64,000 nucleotides of DNA from assembly GCF_015482775.1 (NCBI RefSeq), contig NZ_CP058214.1, positions 806,001 through 870,000 of the forward strand. Direction: 5' to 3'. This document shows positions 1 to 8,466 of this stretch, piece after piece. The first letter of the stretch is position 1, and each line of letters starts with the position of its first letter. The DNA is from Kaustia mangrovi. Lineage in GTDB: Bacteria; Pseudomonadota; Alphaproteobacteria; Rhizobiales; Im1. The notes under the pieces are model-generated. The model ran no database searches and was not told the origin of the DNA. It saw only the letters and a list, made by a program, of their open reading frames with translations. The translations under genes and the position numbers were made by a program.

Positions 1-776
1 AGCTCGTCATGCTCGCCATAGAGATAGAGGACCGGCACGTCGAACCGGTCTGCGGCGAGATAGGCGTCGTCCATCAGCGAGACGAGACCGTACAGCGTAT
101 CGACGCGGGTCGCCTTCATGTTGAGCGGATCGCGCGCATAGGCCCGCAGCATGTCGATATTGTCCGACGGCCAGACCTCCACGCCCTCGCCCGTCAGCTC
201 GAGCCACGGCACCGTGTGGGCCGCGAGCCACAGGGTGGAGGTATAGACCGGGTTCATCGTCTCCCAGCCCCACACGGCGGGCGCGACGAGGATCGCCCCG
301 TCCGGCTTGAGCCCGTCCGCCATGGCGGCCATGGCGACGGCGCCGCCCATGGAGATGCCGAGAACGTAGACGGGACGCCCCGGATTGCGGGCCCGCGCCA
401 GCGCGACCATCGTCTTCAAATCGGCGACCATCCGCTCCGTACCGGGCCACAGGCCGCGCTGCGGCGTGCGCCCGAAGCCGCGCTGGTCGTAGGTGTAGAC
501 GGTGAGGCCGTGGCGGGCGAGCCACGGTCCCGGCAGCGCGAAATCCTCCGAATAGCCGTTGAAGCCGTGAACGGCGACGACCACAGCGCGCGGCCGGGCC
601 GCACGCCAGACCTCCACCGGGAGGCTCGTGCCGTCGTCCATCATGACCTCGCGCTCGCCAAGCTGCGGGCGCGCCGAGGAGGCCGGTCCGAGGTCCTGGA
701 ACCGGGGCGTGCAGGCCGCGAGCAGCGCAAGGCACAGCACGACCGCGGGACCGGCGAGGGATGCAAGCCGCCTCAT
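1..776 (-). CDS. Alpha/beta hydrolase lipoprotein (lysophospholipase-like), C-terminus cut by window edge
   Basis: The 258 visible residues begin with a lipoprotein signal peptide: a hydrophobic stretch ending in the lipobox L19-A-A-C22, so the mature protein should be lipid-anchored in the envelope. The fold is read from an oxyanion-type HGFNG (about 70-74), YDQRGFG (96-102) and the nucleophile elbow GISMGG with Ser142. These are features of the lysophospholipase/monoacylglycerol lipase type of serine hydrolase; the substrate is not evident. The acid and His of the triad should lie at or past the window edge. Its ATG overlaps the stop of the upstream UDG-family gene (ATGA), so the two are probably co-translated. 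Confidence 0.85.
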   Translation of the reverse strand, partial: MRRLASLAGPAVVLCLALLAACTPRFQDLGPASSARPQLGEREVMMDDGTSLPVEVWRAARPRAVVVAVHGFNGYSEDFALPGPWLARHGLTVYTYDQRGFGRTPQRGLWPGTERMVADLKTMVALARARNPGRPVYVLGISMGGAVAMAAMADGLKPDGAILVAPAVWGWETMNPVYTSTLWLAAHTVPWLELTGEGVEVWPSDNIDMLRAYARDPLNMKATRVDTLYGLVSLMDDAYLAADRFDVPVLYLYGEHDE

Positions 777-1444
777 CGCCCGCCGCTCCCGCCGACCAGC
801 CGCCTCACCTCGCCGCGCAGGAAGGGCAGCACCTCCGTCTCGAACCAGGGGTTCCGCCTGAGCCAGGCATTGTTGCGCCAGGAGGGGTGCGGCATGGGCA
901 GCACGGGCGGGTCGAGATCGCCGCAGACATAGCCGCGCCATGCGGAGACCGTCTCCGTCATGGTCTCCCCCCTCGACACCCCGAGATGCCAGCTCTGGGC
1001 ATACTGGCCGATGGCGAGAACGAGCTCGATGCGCGGCAGGGCCGCCATGAGCGGCGCGCGCCAAGCCGGCGCGCATTCCCGGCGCGGCGGCAGGTCGCCG
1101 CCCTTGCCGTCCTGTCCCGGAAAACAGAAGCCCATGGGCGCGATGGCGATGCGACTTGTGTCGTAGAACGTTCCCCGGTCGATCCCCATCCAGTCTCGCA
1201 ATCGTTCTCCGGACGGGTCGTTGAACGGCACGCCCGTCGCATGGACGCGGGTTCCCGGCGCCTGCCCCGCCACCAGAAGCCGCGCCGACGCCTGTGCCCA
1301 CACGACCGGGCGCGGCTCGTGCGGCAGCGTCCGTCCGGCCGGTTCGTCGGCGCAGATCCGGCAGGCCCTGATCCGCGCGAGCAATCCGTCGAGATCGCAC
1401 CCGGTCATGGCATCCGGCCCCTCGTCATCGGCGAAACGACGCAC
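773..1444 (-). CDS. Uracil-DNA glycosylase superfamily protein
   Basis: 223 residues. The two signature loops of the UDG superfamily are visible: motif A GQAPG (about 60-64) and the C-terminal HPSWRN (about 186-191), with a conserved NDPSG/RLRDWMG stretch between them. Family members remove uracil or other deaminated bases from DNA in base-excision repair. Only one CxxC pair (near 28-31) is seen rather than the four Cys of classical family-4 Fe-S enzymes, so exact family and activity are uncertain. An internal Met at residue 13 (about 1408) is a possible alternative start. The stop overlaps the start of the downstream hydrolase by 4 nt. The GST gene lies just upstream on the same strand, 9 nt away. 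Confidence 0.82.
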   Translation of the reverse strand: MRRFADDEGPDAMTGCDLDGLLARIRACRICADEPAGRTLPHEPRPVVWAQASARLLVAGQAPGTRVHATGVPFNDPSGERLRDWMGIDRGTFYDTSRIAIAPMGFCFPGQDGKGGDLPPRRECAPAWRAPLMAALPRIELVLAIGQYAQSWHLGVSRGETMTETVSAWRGYVCGDLDPPVLPMPHPSWRNNAWLRRNPWFETEVLPFLRGEVRRLVGGSGGR

Positions 1445-1453
1445 CGGCGGGCC

Positions 1454-2065
1454 TCACGCCGCCGCGCTCGGGCGCTGAGAGACCGTCTCGCGCCAGCGCC
1501 TGAGATTGACAAGCTCGTCGCCCATCTCGATGCGCGCGACCTTCATGAAGTCGATGGTGCAGATCGCGGTGATATCGGCGATGGAGAAGTCGGGACCGGC
1601 GATGAACGGGCGCTCGGCGAGCTCGCGGTCCAGAAGCGCCAGCATCCACTCCGCCTTGGGCTTGTTCGCCGCCCCCCATTCGGGGATCTGGGGCGTTTCC
1701 AGATGCGCCATGCGCGGATGCTGGTGGCGGAAGCACTGCGACACGGTCTGGAACAGGTTCTGCTCCACCCGCCGCTGCCACATCTCGATCACGGCCTGCT
1801 CCTTCGGCGTCTCGCCCATGAGGGAGGGCGCGGGCTGGAGCGCCTCGAAATACCGGCATATGGCCACCGTCTCGGCGATCACCGTGCCGTCGTCGAGCTC
1901 GAGGAACGGCACGCGCGTCAGCGGATTGCGCCGGGCCATCTCGGGGGCCAGATGCTCCTCGGCCATGATGTCGAGCTCGATGCGCGGCACCTCGATGCCC
2001 TTCTCGGCGAGGAAGATCCGGACCCGGCGCGGATTGGGGGCGCGGCTGTCCTCGTAAAGCTTCAT
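1454..2065 (-). CDS. Glutathione S-transferase family protein
   Basis: 203 residues in the usual two-domain GST layout. An N-terminal thioredoxin-like domain begins MKLYEDSRAPNPRRVRIFL and has the glutathione-binding NPLTRVPFLELDDG and E-T-V-A-I-CRYFE motifs. The C-terminal half is all-helical with a FIAGPDFSIADI segment typical of the N-capping box. Likely cytosolic and conjugating or detoxifying; substrate unknown. The start was set at the MKLYED methionine because the fold begins there and the upstream in-frame extension has no domain. It heads a run of three same-strand genes (GST, UDG-family, hydrolase) that are tightly spaced and may form an operon. Confidence 0.88.
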   Translation of the reverse strand: MKLYEDSRAPNPRRVRIFLAEKGIEVPRIELDIMAEEHLAPEMARRNPLTRVPFLELDDGTVIAETVAICRYFEALQPAPSLMGETPKEQAVIEMWQRRVEQNLFQTVSQCFRHQHPRMAHLETPQIPEWGAANKPKAEWMLALLDRELAERPFIAGPDFSIADITAICTIDFMKVARIEMGDELVNLRRWRETVSQRPSAAA

Positions 2066-2268
2066 GACGGCGTCCTCCGGTTCTTGCGGGCTCCGCGACG
2101 CAGGGCTCGCGTTCGGCAGCCGGAACGATGCGCCGGCAGAGACCATGGAGACAAGGCCGAACTGCCCTTACCGCCCGATTAACCAGCTTTGCGAAGCCGT
2201 TCTTAAGGTTTGCCCCCTTAGCGTTGGGGCAGATCGCAAGCGGACCTCTCAAACGAAACGCCAGCCCC

Positions 2269-3399
2269 ATGAGCACATTCGAAGCGGATCCGGAAACGCC
2301 CATTTTCGCCGCCGGCCGAGCAGAGCGGACACGGGCTCGCGCCACGAGCCTGCCCCTCGCCCTGCCGATGCTCGCCGCCGCCGCCGCGCCGGTCGCGCTG
2401 GCCGTGGCGGTGCGCTGGACGCTCACCGGCGAGCCGCTCGATCTCGGTCTCGCCGCGCTCGTCGCCCTCGGCTGGACGGGCCTTCTGTGGCTCGCCCTGC
2501 ACCATCGCCGCACGGCCGCCACCATGCAGGCCGCACGGGCCGACCGGGACGCCGCGATCGAGACGCTGAAGCGGGAGAAGGCCGATGCCGAGGCGGCGCG
2601 CCTGAAGGCGGAGCAGGACAGCCACGCCAAATCCCGGTTCCTCGCCGCGATGAGCCATGAGCTGCGCACGCCGCTCAATGCGATACTCGGCTTCTCCGAC
2701 GTTCTGCGCAACGAGATGTTTGGCCCTATTAATACGAGCAATTACAAGGACTATGCGGCCGATATTCACACATCGGGTCAGCATCTGTTGTCGCTGGTCA
2801 ACGACATTCTCGACCTGTCGCGGATCGAGGCCGGCCACTACGAGCTCGCCGAGGAACCCGTCTCCCTGCCCCGCATCGCGCGCGACTGCCGCCACCTGCT
2901 CGACATGAAGGCCGGCGAGCGCGGCATCGAGATCGTGGAGACCTACGAGCCCGCCTTGCCGCTGGTGATGGGCGACGAGCGCGCCATCCGCCAGATCTGC
3001 CTCAACCTGCTCTCCAATGCGGTGAAATTCGCGCCCGACGGCGGAGAGGTCGTCCTGTTCGCCCGCCTCAACGCGCTCGGCGCGCCGGTCTTCGGCGTCC
3101 GCGACGACGGGCCGGGCATCCCCGAAGACGAGATCGACACGGTACTGAGCGCCTTCGGGCAGGCCGCAAGCGCCTCCCCCGAGCATCGCCGGAGCGGTTT
3201 CGGGCTTGGCCTGCCCATCGTCCAGGGCCTCGCCGCCCTCCATGACGGCAGGCTGCGCATCGACTCAAAGCCCGGCCAGGGCACGGAAGCCCGCGTCGAG
3301 CTTCCGCTGCGCCGCACCCTCGCGGCCCATATCCGCGACGTGCACGCGCAGTCCAAGCCCATGGACACCCGCCAGCACCTCGTCGCGCTGACCGCCTGA
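2269..3399 (+). CDS. Membrane sensor histidine kinase (PleC/DivJ-type HisKA)
   Basis: 376 residues. Two hydrophobic segments near 27-50 and 60-80 are predicted membrane spans, followed by a short coiled coil (about 85-115). The HisKA domain has the phospho-acceptor motif SHELRTPLNAILGFS with His130. The ATPase domain shows the N box (NLLSNAVKF), G1 (DDGPGIP) and G2 (GFGLGLPI). The HisKA sequence, including the IHxSGQHLL..ILDLSRIEAG stretch, belongs to the cell-cycle PleC/DivJ/PdhS branch and resembles the kinase at 60606-62942. No partner response regulator is adjacent. The start at MSTFEAD follows common sense of domain layout; an in-frame upstream extension has no clear features. It is transcribed divergently from the GST gene. 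Confidence 0.85.
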   Translation: MSTFEADPETPIFAAGRAERTRARATSLPLALPMLAAAAAPVALAVAVRWTLTGEPLDLGLAALVALGWTGLLWLALHHRRTAATMQAARADRDAAIETLKREKADAEAARLKAEQDSHAKSRFLAAMSHELRTPLNAILGFSDVLRNEMFGPINTSNYKDYAADIHTSGQHLLSLVNDILDLSRIEAGHYELAEEPVSLPRIARDCRHLLDMKAGERGIEIVETYEPALPLVMGDERAIRQICLNLLSNAVKFAPDGGEVVLFARLNALGAPVFGVRDDGPGIPEDEIDTVLSAFGQAASASPEHRRSGFGLGLPIVQGLAALHDGRLRIDSKPGQGTEARVELPLRRTLAAHIRDVHAQSKPMDTRQHLVALTA

Positions 3400-3465
3400 C
3401 CCGTCCGGACGAAACACATGGCCCATCCCGGCGGGAATGCCGGTTCGGCCCGATTGCCGTCTCCT

Positions 3466-4503
3466 CTACTCCTCGCGGTCGGTGACGCCCGCCTCGGCGA
3501 AGGTCGCCATGCCGCCATGGACATCCGCGGCCGCCTTGGCCATGGCGGCGGCGAGCGCGGCGCCGGTACCCTCGCCGAGCCGCATGCCGAGATCGAGGAG
3601 CGGCGCCTTGCCGAGGGTCTCCAGAAGCCGCCCGTGGGCGGGCTCTGCGGAGACATGGCCGAACAGGCAGTGATCGAGCATGCCGGGACCGAGCGCATGG
3701 AGCACGGCAGCCGCCGAGCTCGCCACGAAGCCGTCCACGATGACCGGCACCCGCTTCAGCCGGCCGCCCAGAATGGCTCCCGCCATGGCCGCGATCTCGC
3801 GCCCGCCGAGCCGGCGCAGGATCTCGAAGGGATCGCCGCCCGCCTCCGGCCCGTGGCGGGCGACGGCGGCGGCGACGACCTCCGCCTTGTGCGCAACCCC
3901 CGCCTCGTCGAGCCCGGTGCCGGGCCCGACCCAGTCCCGCGCCTCGCCGCCGAACAGGCCGTGGGCAAGCGCGGAGGCGACGGTCGTGTTGCCGATCCCC
4001 ATCTCGCCGATGCACAGAAGGTCGATGTCGGTGGGCACCGATTCGAGCCCGTAGAGCAGCGTCGCCACGCAGTCGCGCGGCGACAGCGCCGGCTCCACCG
4101 CAATATCCCCGGTCGGCACCTCAAGCGCGAGCTCGAAGACCTGGAGGCCGAACCCGAAGCTCTCGCAAAGCTGGTTGATGGCCGCGCCGCCCGCCTGGAA
4201 GTTGGCGACCATCTGGGCGGTCACCGCCTGGGGATAGGCCGCGACCCCTTGCGCGACGACGCCGTGATTGCCGGCGAAGACGGCGACCATGGCGTTCTTC
4301 ACCCTGGGCGGCGTCCTGCCCTGCCAGGCGGCCAGCCATTCCGCGATCCCCTCAAGCCGGCCGAGCGATCCCGGCGGCTTGGTCAGCGAGAGATCGCGCG
4401 CCCGCGTCGCGGCCCTCGCCTCCTCGTCGGGGCCCGGCAGATCGTCCAGAAGGGTGCGCAGATCGTCGAACGGACCGGAACGGCCTGCAATATCGGCGGA
4501 CAT
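3466..4503 (-). CDS. cobT: Nicotinate-nucleotide--dimethylbenzimidazole phosphoribosyltransferase
   Basis: 345 residues, the normal CobT length. The protein makes alpha-ribazole phosphate from 5,6-dimethylbenzimidazole and nicotinate mononucleotide in the late nucleotide-loop assembly of cobalamin. Visible signatures are the N-terminal LTKPPGSLGRLE, the AVFAGNHGV loop, the GEMGIGNTTVAS substrate loop, and a C-terminal MRLGEGTGAALA carrying the catalytic Glu. The start at MSADIAG was chosen because an upstream extension would run into the tandem hairpin repeats. It is divergent from cobS, the other late-pathway gene, a common arrangement in Hyphomicrobiales. No cobalamin riboswitch was recognised between them. 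Confidence 0.95.
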   Translation of the reverse strand: MSADIAGRSGPFDDLRTLLDDLPGPDEEARAATRARDLSLTKPPGSLGRLEGIAEWLAAWQGRTPPRVKNAMVAVFAGNHGVVAQGVAAYPQAVTAQMVANFQAGGAAINQLCESFGFGLQVFELALEVPTGDIAVEPALSPRDCVATLLYGLESVPTDIDLLCIGEMGIGNTTVASALAHGLFGGEARDWVGPGTGLDEAGVAHKAEVVAAAVARHGPEAGGDPFEILRRLGGREIAAMAGAILGGRLKRVPVIVDGFVASSAAAVLHALGPGMLDHCLFGHVSAEPAHGRLLETLGKAPLLDLGMRLGEGTGAALAAAMAKAAADVHGGMATFAEAGVTDREE

Positions 4504-4525
4504 GAAGAACCTCGCTTGAACACCG

Positions 4526-4763
4526 GAGCAACCTGCGCCCAGTCGGGCGCAGACAAGTTGCTCTAACACTTTAAGACCGAGCAACCTGCGCCCAGTCGGG
4601 CGCAGACAAGTTGCTCTAACACTTTAAAACTGAGCAACCTGCGTCCGGTTGGACACAGACAAGCTGCTCTAACACTTTAAGACCGAGCAGGCTGCCTCCG
4701 GTTGGCCGCAGGCAAGTTGCTCCAGCACCTCAAGACCGGTCAACCTGCAATCAGGTTGATCCA
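4526..4763. repeat. 53-bp tandem repeat, four units plus a degenerate fifth, each with a hairpin
   Basis: Units start at 4526, 4579, 4632, 4685 and 4738, exactly 53 bp apart. Each of the first four has a 38-nt interrupted palindrome (arms GAGCAAC..GTTGCTC outside, TGCGCCC..GGGCGCA inside, loop AGTC or GGTT) followed by a 15-nt linker close to TAACACTTTAAGACC. Units 1 and 2 are nearly identical. Unit 3 has a C-G to T-A covariant pair in the inner stem but also two mismatches, and unit 4 is more diverged. Unit 5 keeps only a short AACCTG..CAGGTT hairpin. The array fills the cobT-cobS divergent intergenic region. Confidence 0.95.
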
Positions 4764-4827
4764 GCGGCTGTGGACAGGCCGCGACCAGTGCCGCTATAGC
4801 CCGTTGAGCGCCGCCGGAGAACCCCGC

Positions 4828-5646
4828 ATGACGACAGACGATCCTGCCAACCGTCCCTTTCTCGACCCGCCGGGCTGGACCCGGGACCTCGGCGAGTGCG
4901 TGCGCTTTCTCACGCGCATCCCGCTTCGCCCCGCCAATGGCGAGATGGCGCCCATCTCGCGCACCATGCGCGCCTTTCCGCTCGTCGGCGCGCTTCTGGG
5001 GGCGGCCGGCGGCCTCGTCTTCGTGCTGTGCGCCGCTCTCGGCCTGCCCGCTCCGATCTCCGCAATCGTCACGGTTGCCGCCCTCATCGCGCTCACCGGC
5101 GCCTTCCACGAGGACGGCCTTGCCGACACCGCCGACGGCTTCGGCGGCGGATGGCGGCGCGAGGACAAGCTCGCCATCATGCACGACTCGCGGCTCGGGA
5201 CCTATGGCGCCGCCGCGCTCTTCCTCGATCTCGCCGCGCGGATCGCGGCCATCGCCGCCATTGGCGGGGCGGCCGGCGCCACGGGCGCGCTCGCCGCCCT
5301 GATCGGCACCGGCGCATGGTCGCGCGCGCTGATCGTCGTCTTCCTCTCGCGGACGCCGCCGGCCCGCGACAGGGGCCAGTCCCACAGCGCCGGCAATCCC
5401 GACGCCACCACGGTACGCCATGCCGTCGCCGCGGGCGGCGCCATCGCGGCAATCGCCGTCCTCGCCGTCTTCGGCGTCTGGTCCGCCCTTGTCGCTTTTG
5501 CCGCAAGCCTGGGCGCCCTGGTGCTTGTCAGACGGCTCTGCCTCACCCAGATTGGCGGTCATACGGGCGACACGGCGGGCACCGTGCAACAGGCAAGCGA
5601 GATCGCCATGCTGCTCGCCCTCGTCGCCATGCTGAACGCTGGATGA
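4828..5646 (+). CDS. cobS: Adenosylcobinamide-GDP ribazoletransferase (cobalamin synthase)
   Basis: 272 residues, an integral membrane enzyme that joins adenosylcobinamide-GDP to alpha-ribazole (phosphate), the last step of cobalamin assembly and the one after CobT. The diagnostic acidic motif [16 protein letters not shown] lies near residues 93-108, followed by the [10 protein letters not shown] segment. The rest is mostly hydrophobic helices. The N-terminus has FLTRIPL, typical of CobS. The start at MTTDDPAN was chosen by alignment to family starts; the longer frame would begin inside the 53-bp repeats. The stop overlaps a potential ATG of the DUF1289 gene. Confidence 0.94.
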   Translation: MTTDDPANRPFLDPPGWTRDLGECVRFLTRIPLRPANGEMAPISRTMRAFPLVGALLGAAGGLVFVLCAALGLPAPISAIVTVAALIALTGAFHEDGLADTADGFGGGWRREDKLAIMHDSRLGTYGAAALFLDLAARIAAIAAIGGAAGATGALAALIGTGAWSRALIVVFLSRTPPARDRGQSHSAGNPDATTVRHAVAAGGAIAAIAVLAVFGVWSALVAFAASLGALVLVRRLCLTQIGGHTGDTAGTVQQASEIAMLLALVAMLNAG

Positions 5647-5657
5647 GGTCTCCGGCC

Positions 5658-5900
5658 ATGACCGATCGCACACCGCCGCGCATCGAATCGCCCTGCATCC
5701 AGGTCTGCGTCGTCGACGCAGACAGCGGCCACTGCATCGGCTGCGGGCGCACACGCGGCGAGATCGCCGGCTGGATCGGCTTCACGCCGCAGGAGCGCCG
5801 TGCCGTCATGGAGGCCCTGCCGGAGCGCATGTCGGCCCTCACCCGCAACCGGGCCCGCAAGGGCGGTGCCCGCGCCCGCCGCCGCGTGCCGCAGGCATAG
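5658..5900 (+). CDS. DUF1289 small Cys-rich protein
   Basis: 80 residues with the DUF1289 signature: SPCIQVC near the N-terminus, then [11 protein letters not shown], and a W-x(5)-QERRAV segment. The four cysteines suggest a small metal-binding or Fe-S protein; function is unknown for the family. The C-terminus is Arg-rich. It follows cobS by 11 nt, a pairing frequent in rhizobia. I chose the ATG at 5658 because GAGG sits 9 nt upstream; a start at 5643 that overlaps the cobS stop as ATGA is also possible and would add five residues. Confidence 0.85.
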   Translation: MTDRTPPRIESPCIQVCVVDADSGHCIGCGRTRGEIAGWIGFTPQERRAVMEALPERMSALTRNRARKGGARARRRVPQA

Positions 5901-6021
5901 CGGGACCGGCTGCACGGGGCAAAGCGGACGGCCCCGCCTTGCCGTGGCCGAGATTTCCCCCTATCTGCCAAGGGAAGCGGCCACCGGGCGCCCGCGCCCC
6001 AACGGAGACCCCATCCTTCCC

Positions 6022-6735
6022 ATGCGTTACTGGATCGGCATCGCCATCGTCGTCCTGGCGGCCTTCGTGCTCGTTCTCATGGACAATCCGGGCGCCAGAT
6101 TCGGCCTGACCAATGCCGACTTCGCCGCGCTTGCCAGCCGTATCGCGCTGATCGTGCTGATCGGCGGCGGCGTGATCCTCGCCTATCGCGGCCGCGGGCG
6201 CGACGCGGTGCGCCATGCCGCGATGTGGCTCGCCTTCGCGCTGGTCCTCCTCGTCCTCTACAGCTACCGCCACGATCTCGCCGCCATCGGCGACCGCGTC
6301 CTCGGCGAGCTGATCCCCGGCATGCCGGCGATCTCGACGGCTGTCCGGCCCGATGGCGGGCGCGAGCGCGTCGTCACGATCCGCGCCGCGATCGACGGCC
6401 ATTTCAACGTGCGCGCCCGCATCAATGGCCGCACCGTCGACATGGTGGCCGATACCGGCGCGTCCGTGGTGACGCTGACCTACGAGGACGCGATGGCCGC
6501 CGGCATCGATCCGCAGACGCTGTTCTTCTCCGTGCCCGTCAGCACGGCGAATGGGCGCACGGAGGCCGCACCCGTGCGGCTCGACAGCGTGTCGGTCGGC
6601 GGCATCGACGTGCGCAATCTGCGCGCCCTCGTCGCCCGCCCCGACAGTCTGTTCAAGAGCCTGCTGGGCATGAACTACCTGCGCGCCCTGGCGAGCTTCG
6701 AGGTCAGCGGCGATGCGCTCGTCCTGCGTCAGTGA
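6022..6735 (+). CDS. Membrane-anchored retropepsin-like aspartic protease (TIGR02281 type)
   Basis: 237 residues. Three hydrophobic segments in the first ~95 residues (two close together at the N-terminus and one near 75-92) anchor the protein. The C-terminal half, presumably periplasmic, is a clan AA single-domain aspartic protease with the catalytic motif VADTGASVVTL (DTGAS at about 144-148), a flap-region YEDAMAAGID, and LLGMNYLRAL near the end. Members likely work as dimers, as retropepsins do; physiological substrates are unknown. A divergent upstream Met in the longer frame lacks a domain, so MRYWIG was taken as the start. Confidence 0.85.
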   Translation: MRYWIGIAIVVLAAFVLVLMDNPGARFGLTNADFAALASRIALIVLIGGGVILAYRGRGRDAVRHAAMWLAFALVLLVLYSYRHDLAAIGDRVLGELIPGMPAISTAVRPDGGRERVVTIRAAIDGHFNVRARINGRTVDMVADTGASVVTLTYEDAMAAGIDPQTLFFSVPVSTANGRTEAAPVRLDSVSVGGIDVRNLRALVARPDSLFKSLLGMNYLRALASFEVSGDALVLRQ

Positions 6736-6736
6736 C

Positions 6737-6780
6737 GTAAAATCCATTCAATAATTCAGTATTTTACAACGGTTTTTTGA
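6737..6780 (+). terminator. Possible weak terminator after the aspartic protease gene
   Basis: An inverted repeat GTAAAAT (6737-6743) and ATTTTAC (6761-6767) with a 17-nt spacer starts one base after the stop codon and is followed by a run of six T. The surrounding ~60 bp is strikingly AT-rich for this genome. The stem is weak, so this may instead be part of the promoter region of the downstream mutase gene. Confidence 0.4.
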
Positions 6781-6912
6781 TCAATTTAATCCAGTTGAAT
6801 GTGACAGTACCGTCGGCGCATTCTACGACCCACTCGCGCCCACCCGAAAAATGGTCACACTTGTTGCGACAATGCCTGCCCGACAGGAACGGACAATACG
6901 GAGAGCCTGACG

Positions 6913-8412
6913 ATGGACCTGAAACCCCGGGCCGACCTTGTGCCGAACACCCGCGCCTATGAGGAGATCCCGCTGGTCAAGCCGACGGGGTTCCGCGAAT
7001 ACGATGCGCGCTGGCTGTTCGGCAGCGAGATCAACCTTCTGGGCGTCCGCCTGCTCGGCATGGGGCTCGGCACCATGCTGCACGAGCGCGGCGTGCGCCC
7101 GGAGATCGTGGTCGGCCACGACTACCGGTCCTATTCCTCCTCCATCAAGCAGGCGCTCATCGCCGGGCTTCTGGCGTCCGGCTGCACCGTTCACGATATC
7201 GGGCTCGCCATGACGCCCATGGCCTATTTCGCCCAGTTCGACCTCGACGTCCCGGCGGTCGCCATGGTCACCGCCAGCCACAACGACAATGGCTGGACAG
7301 GAGTCAAGATGGGCATGCAGCGCCCCCTCACCTTCGGGCCCGACGAGATGGCCGCGCTCAGGGACATCGTCATGGAAGGCCGGGTGACGCTGCGTCCGGG
7401 CGGCGAGCTGAAGCTCGTGCCCGACATGGCCGAGCGCTACATGGCCGACCTCTCCGACAGGCCGAAGCTCACCCGCAAGCTCAAGGTCGTCGCCGCCTGC
7501 GGCAACGGCACGGCGGGGGCCTTCGCGCCGGAGGTGCTCAGGCGGATCGGCTGCGAGGTCGTGGAGCTCGACTGCACGCTCGACCATTCCTTCCCGCGCT
7601 ACAATCCGAACCCCGAGGACATGAAGATGCTGCACGCGCTGGCGGAGGCCGTGACGGAGACGGGGGCCGATATCGGCCTCGGCTTCGACGGCGACGGCGA
7701 CCGCTGCGGCGTGGTGGACGACAAAGGGCGCGAACTCTTTGCCGACAAGGTGGGCGTGATGCTCGCCCGCGACCTCTCCGCCCTTCATCCCGGCGCGACA
7801 TTCGTGGTGGACGTGAAGTCGACCGGCCTGTTCCTGACCGACCCCGTGCTCCAGGAGAACGGCGCGAAAGTCGATTACTGGAAGACCGGCCATTCCCACA
7901 TCAAGCGGCGCTGCGCGGAGATCAACGCGCTCGCCGGATTCGAGAAGTCCGGCCACTACTTCTTCAACCCGCCCGTGGGGCGCGGCTACGACGATGGCCT
8001 GGTCTCCGCCATCGCCATCTGCGACATGCTGGAGCGCAATCCCTCCAAGTCCATGGCCGAGCTGCGCGAGGCCCTGCCGCAGACATGGGGCTCGCCCACC
8101 ATGTCGCCGCACTGCCCCGACGAGAAGAAGTACGAGATCGTCGACCGGGTCACCCGCCACTATCAGCGCCTCGCCGCCGGCAGCGGCCAGATCGCCGGTC
8201 TGCCGATCCGCGAGCTCGTCACCGTCAACGGCGTGCGCGTGACGCTCGCCGACGGCACATGGGGCCTCGTGCGCGCCTCCTCCAACAAGCCGGAGCTCGT
8301 CGTGGTCTGCGAGAGCCCGGAATCGGAGGACATGATGAAGGCGATGTTCAAGAACATCGACCTGCATCTCTCCGACTATCCGGAGGTCGGCGAGTACAAC
8401 CAGAAGATCTGA
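6913..8412 (+). CDS. Phosphomannomutase/phosphoglucomutase
   Basis: 499 residues of the alpha-D-phosphohexomutase superfamily. The catalytic phosphoserine loop is TASHNDNG with Ser122. The Mg-binding loop is DGDGDR (259-264), the sugar-binding loop is around EKSGHYFF, and the C-terminal phosphate loop lies near RASSNKPEL. It interconverts 1- and 6-phosphates of mannose or glucose, supplying sugar nucleotides for envelope polysaccharides. The loop sequence HNDNG in place of the commoner HNP is shared by an alphaproteobacterial subgroup. GGAG lies about 9 nt before the ATG. It is convergent with dusA. Confidence 0.92.
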   Translation: MDLKPRADLVPNTRAYEEIPLVKPTGFREYDARWLFGSEINLLGVRLLGMGLGTMLHERGVRPEIVVGHDYRSYSSSIKQALIAGLLASGCTVHDIGLAMTPMAYFAQFDLDVPAVAMVTASHNDNGWTGVKMGMQRPLTFGPDEMAALRDIVMEGRVTLRPGGELKLVPDMAERYMADLSDRPKLTRKLKVVAACGNGTAGAFAPEVLRRIGCEVVELDCTLDHSFPRYNPNPEDMKMLHALAEAVTETGADIGLGFDGDGDRCGVVDDKGRELFADKVGVMLARDLSALHPGATFVVDVKSTGLFLTDPVLQENGAKVDYWKTGHSHIKRRCAEINALAGFEKSGHYFFNPPVGRGYDDGLVSAIAICDMLERNPSKSMAELREALPQTWGSPTMSPHCPDEKKYEIVDRVTRHYQRLAAGSGQIAGLPIRELVTVNGVRVTLADGTWGLVRASSNKPELVVVCESPESEDMMKAMFKNIDLHLSDYPEVGEYNQKI

Positions 8413-8417
8413 GACAC

Positions 8418-8435
8418 CGGCCGAACCGTCGGCCG
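8418..8435. terminator. Short GC hairpin between convergent mutase and dusA genes
   Basis: CGGCCG-aaccgt-CGGCCG forms a 6-bp stem with a 6-nt loop immediately after the mutase stop. No clear T run follows, so function as a terminator is plausible only from position. Confidence 0.35.
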
Positions 8436-8466
8436 CAAGGGCGTCATTTGACTCGCGAATCCGGCC

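Noticed and set aside
4526-4763. CRISPR-like array
   Set aside because: The whole 53-bp unit repeats, including the linker; there are no unique spacers and no cas genes.
4504-4827. Cobalamin riboswitch between cobT and cobS
   Set aside because: No recognisable B12-box or riboswitch core; the region is taken up by the tandem hairpins.
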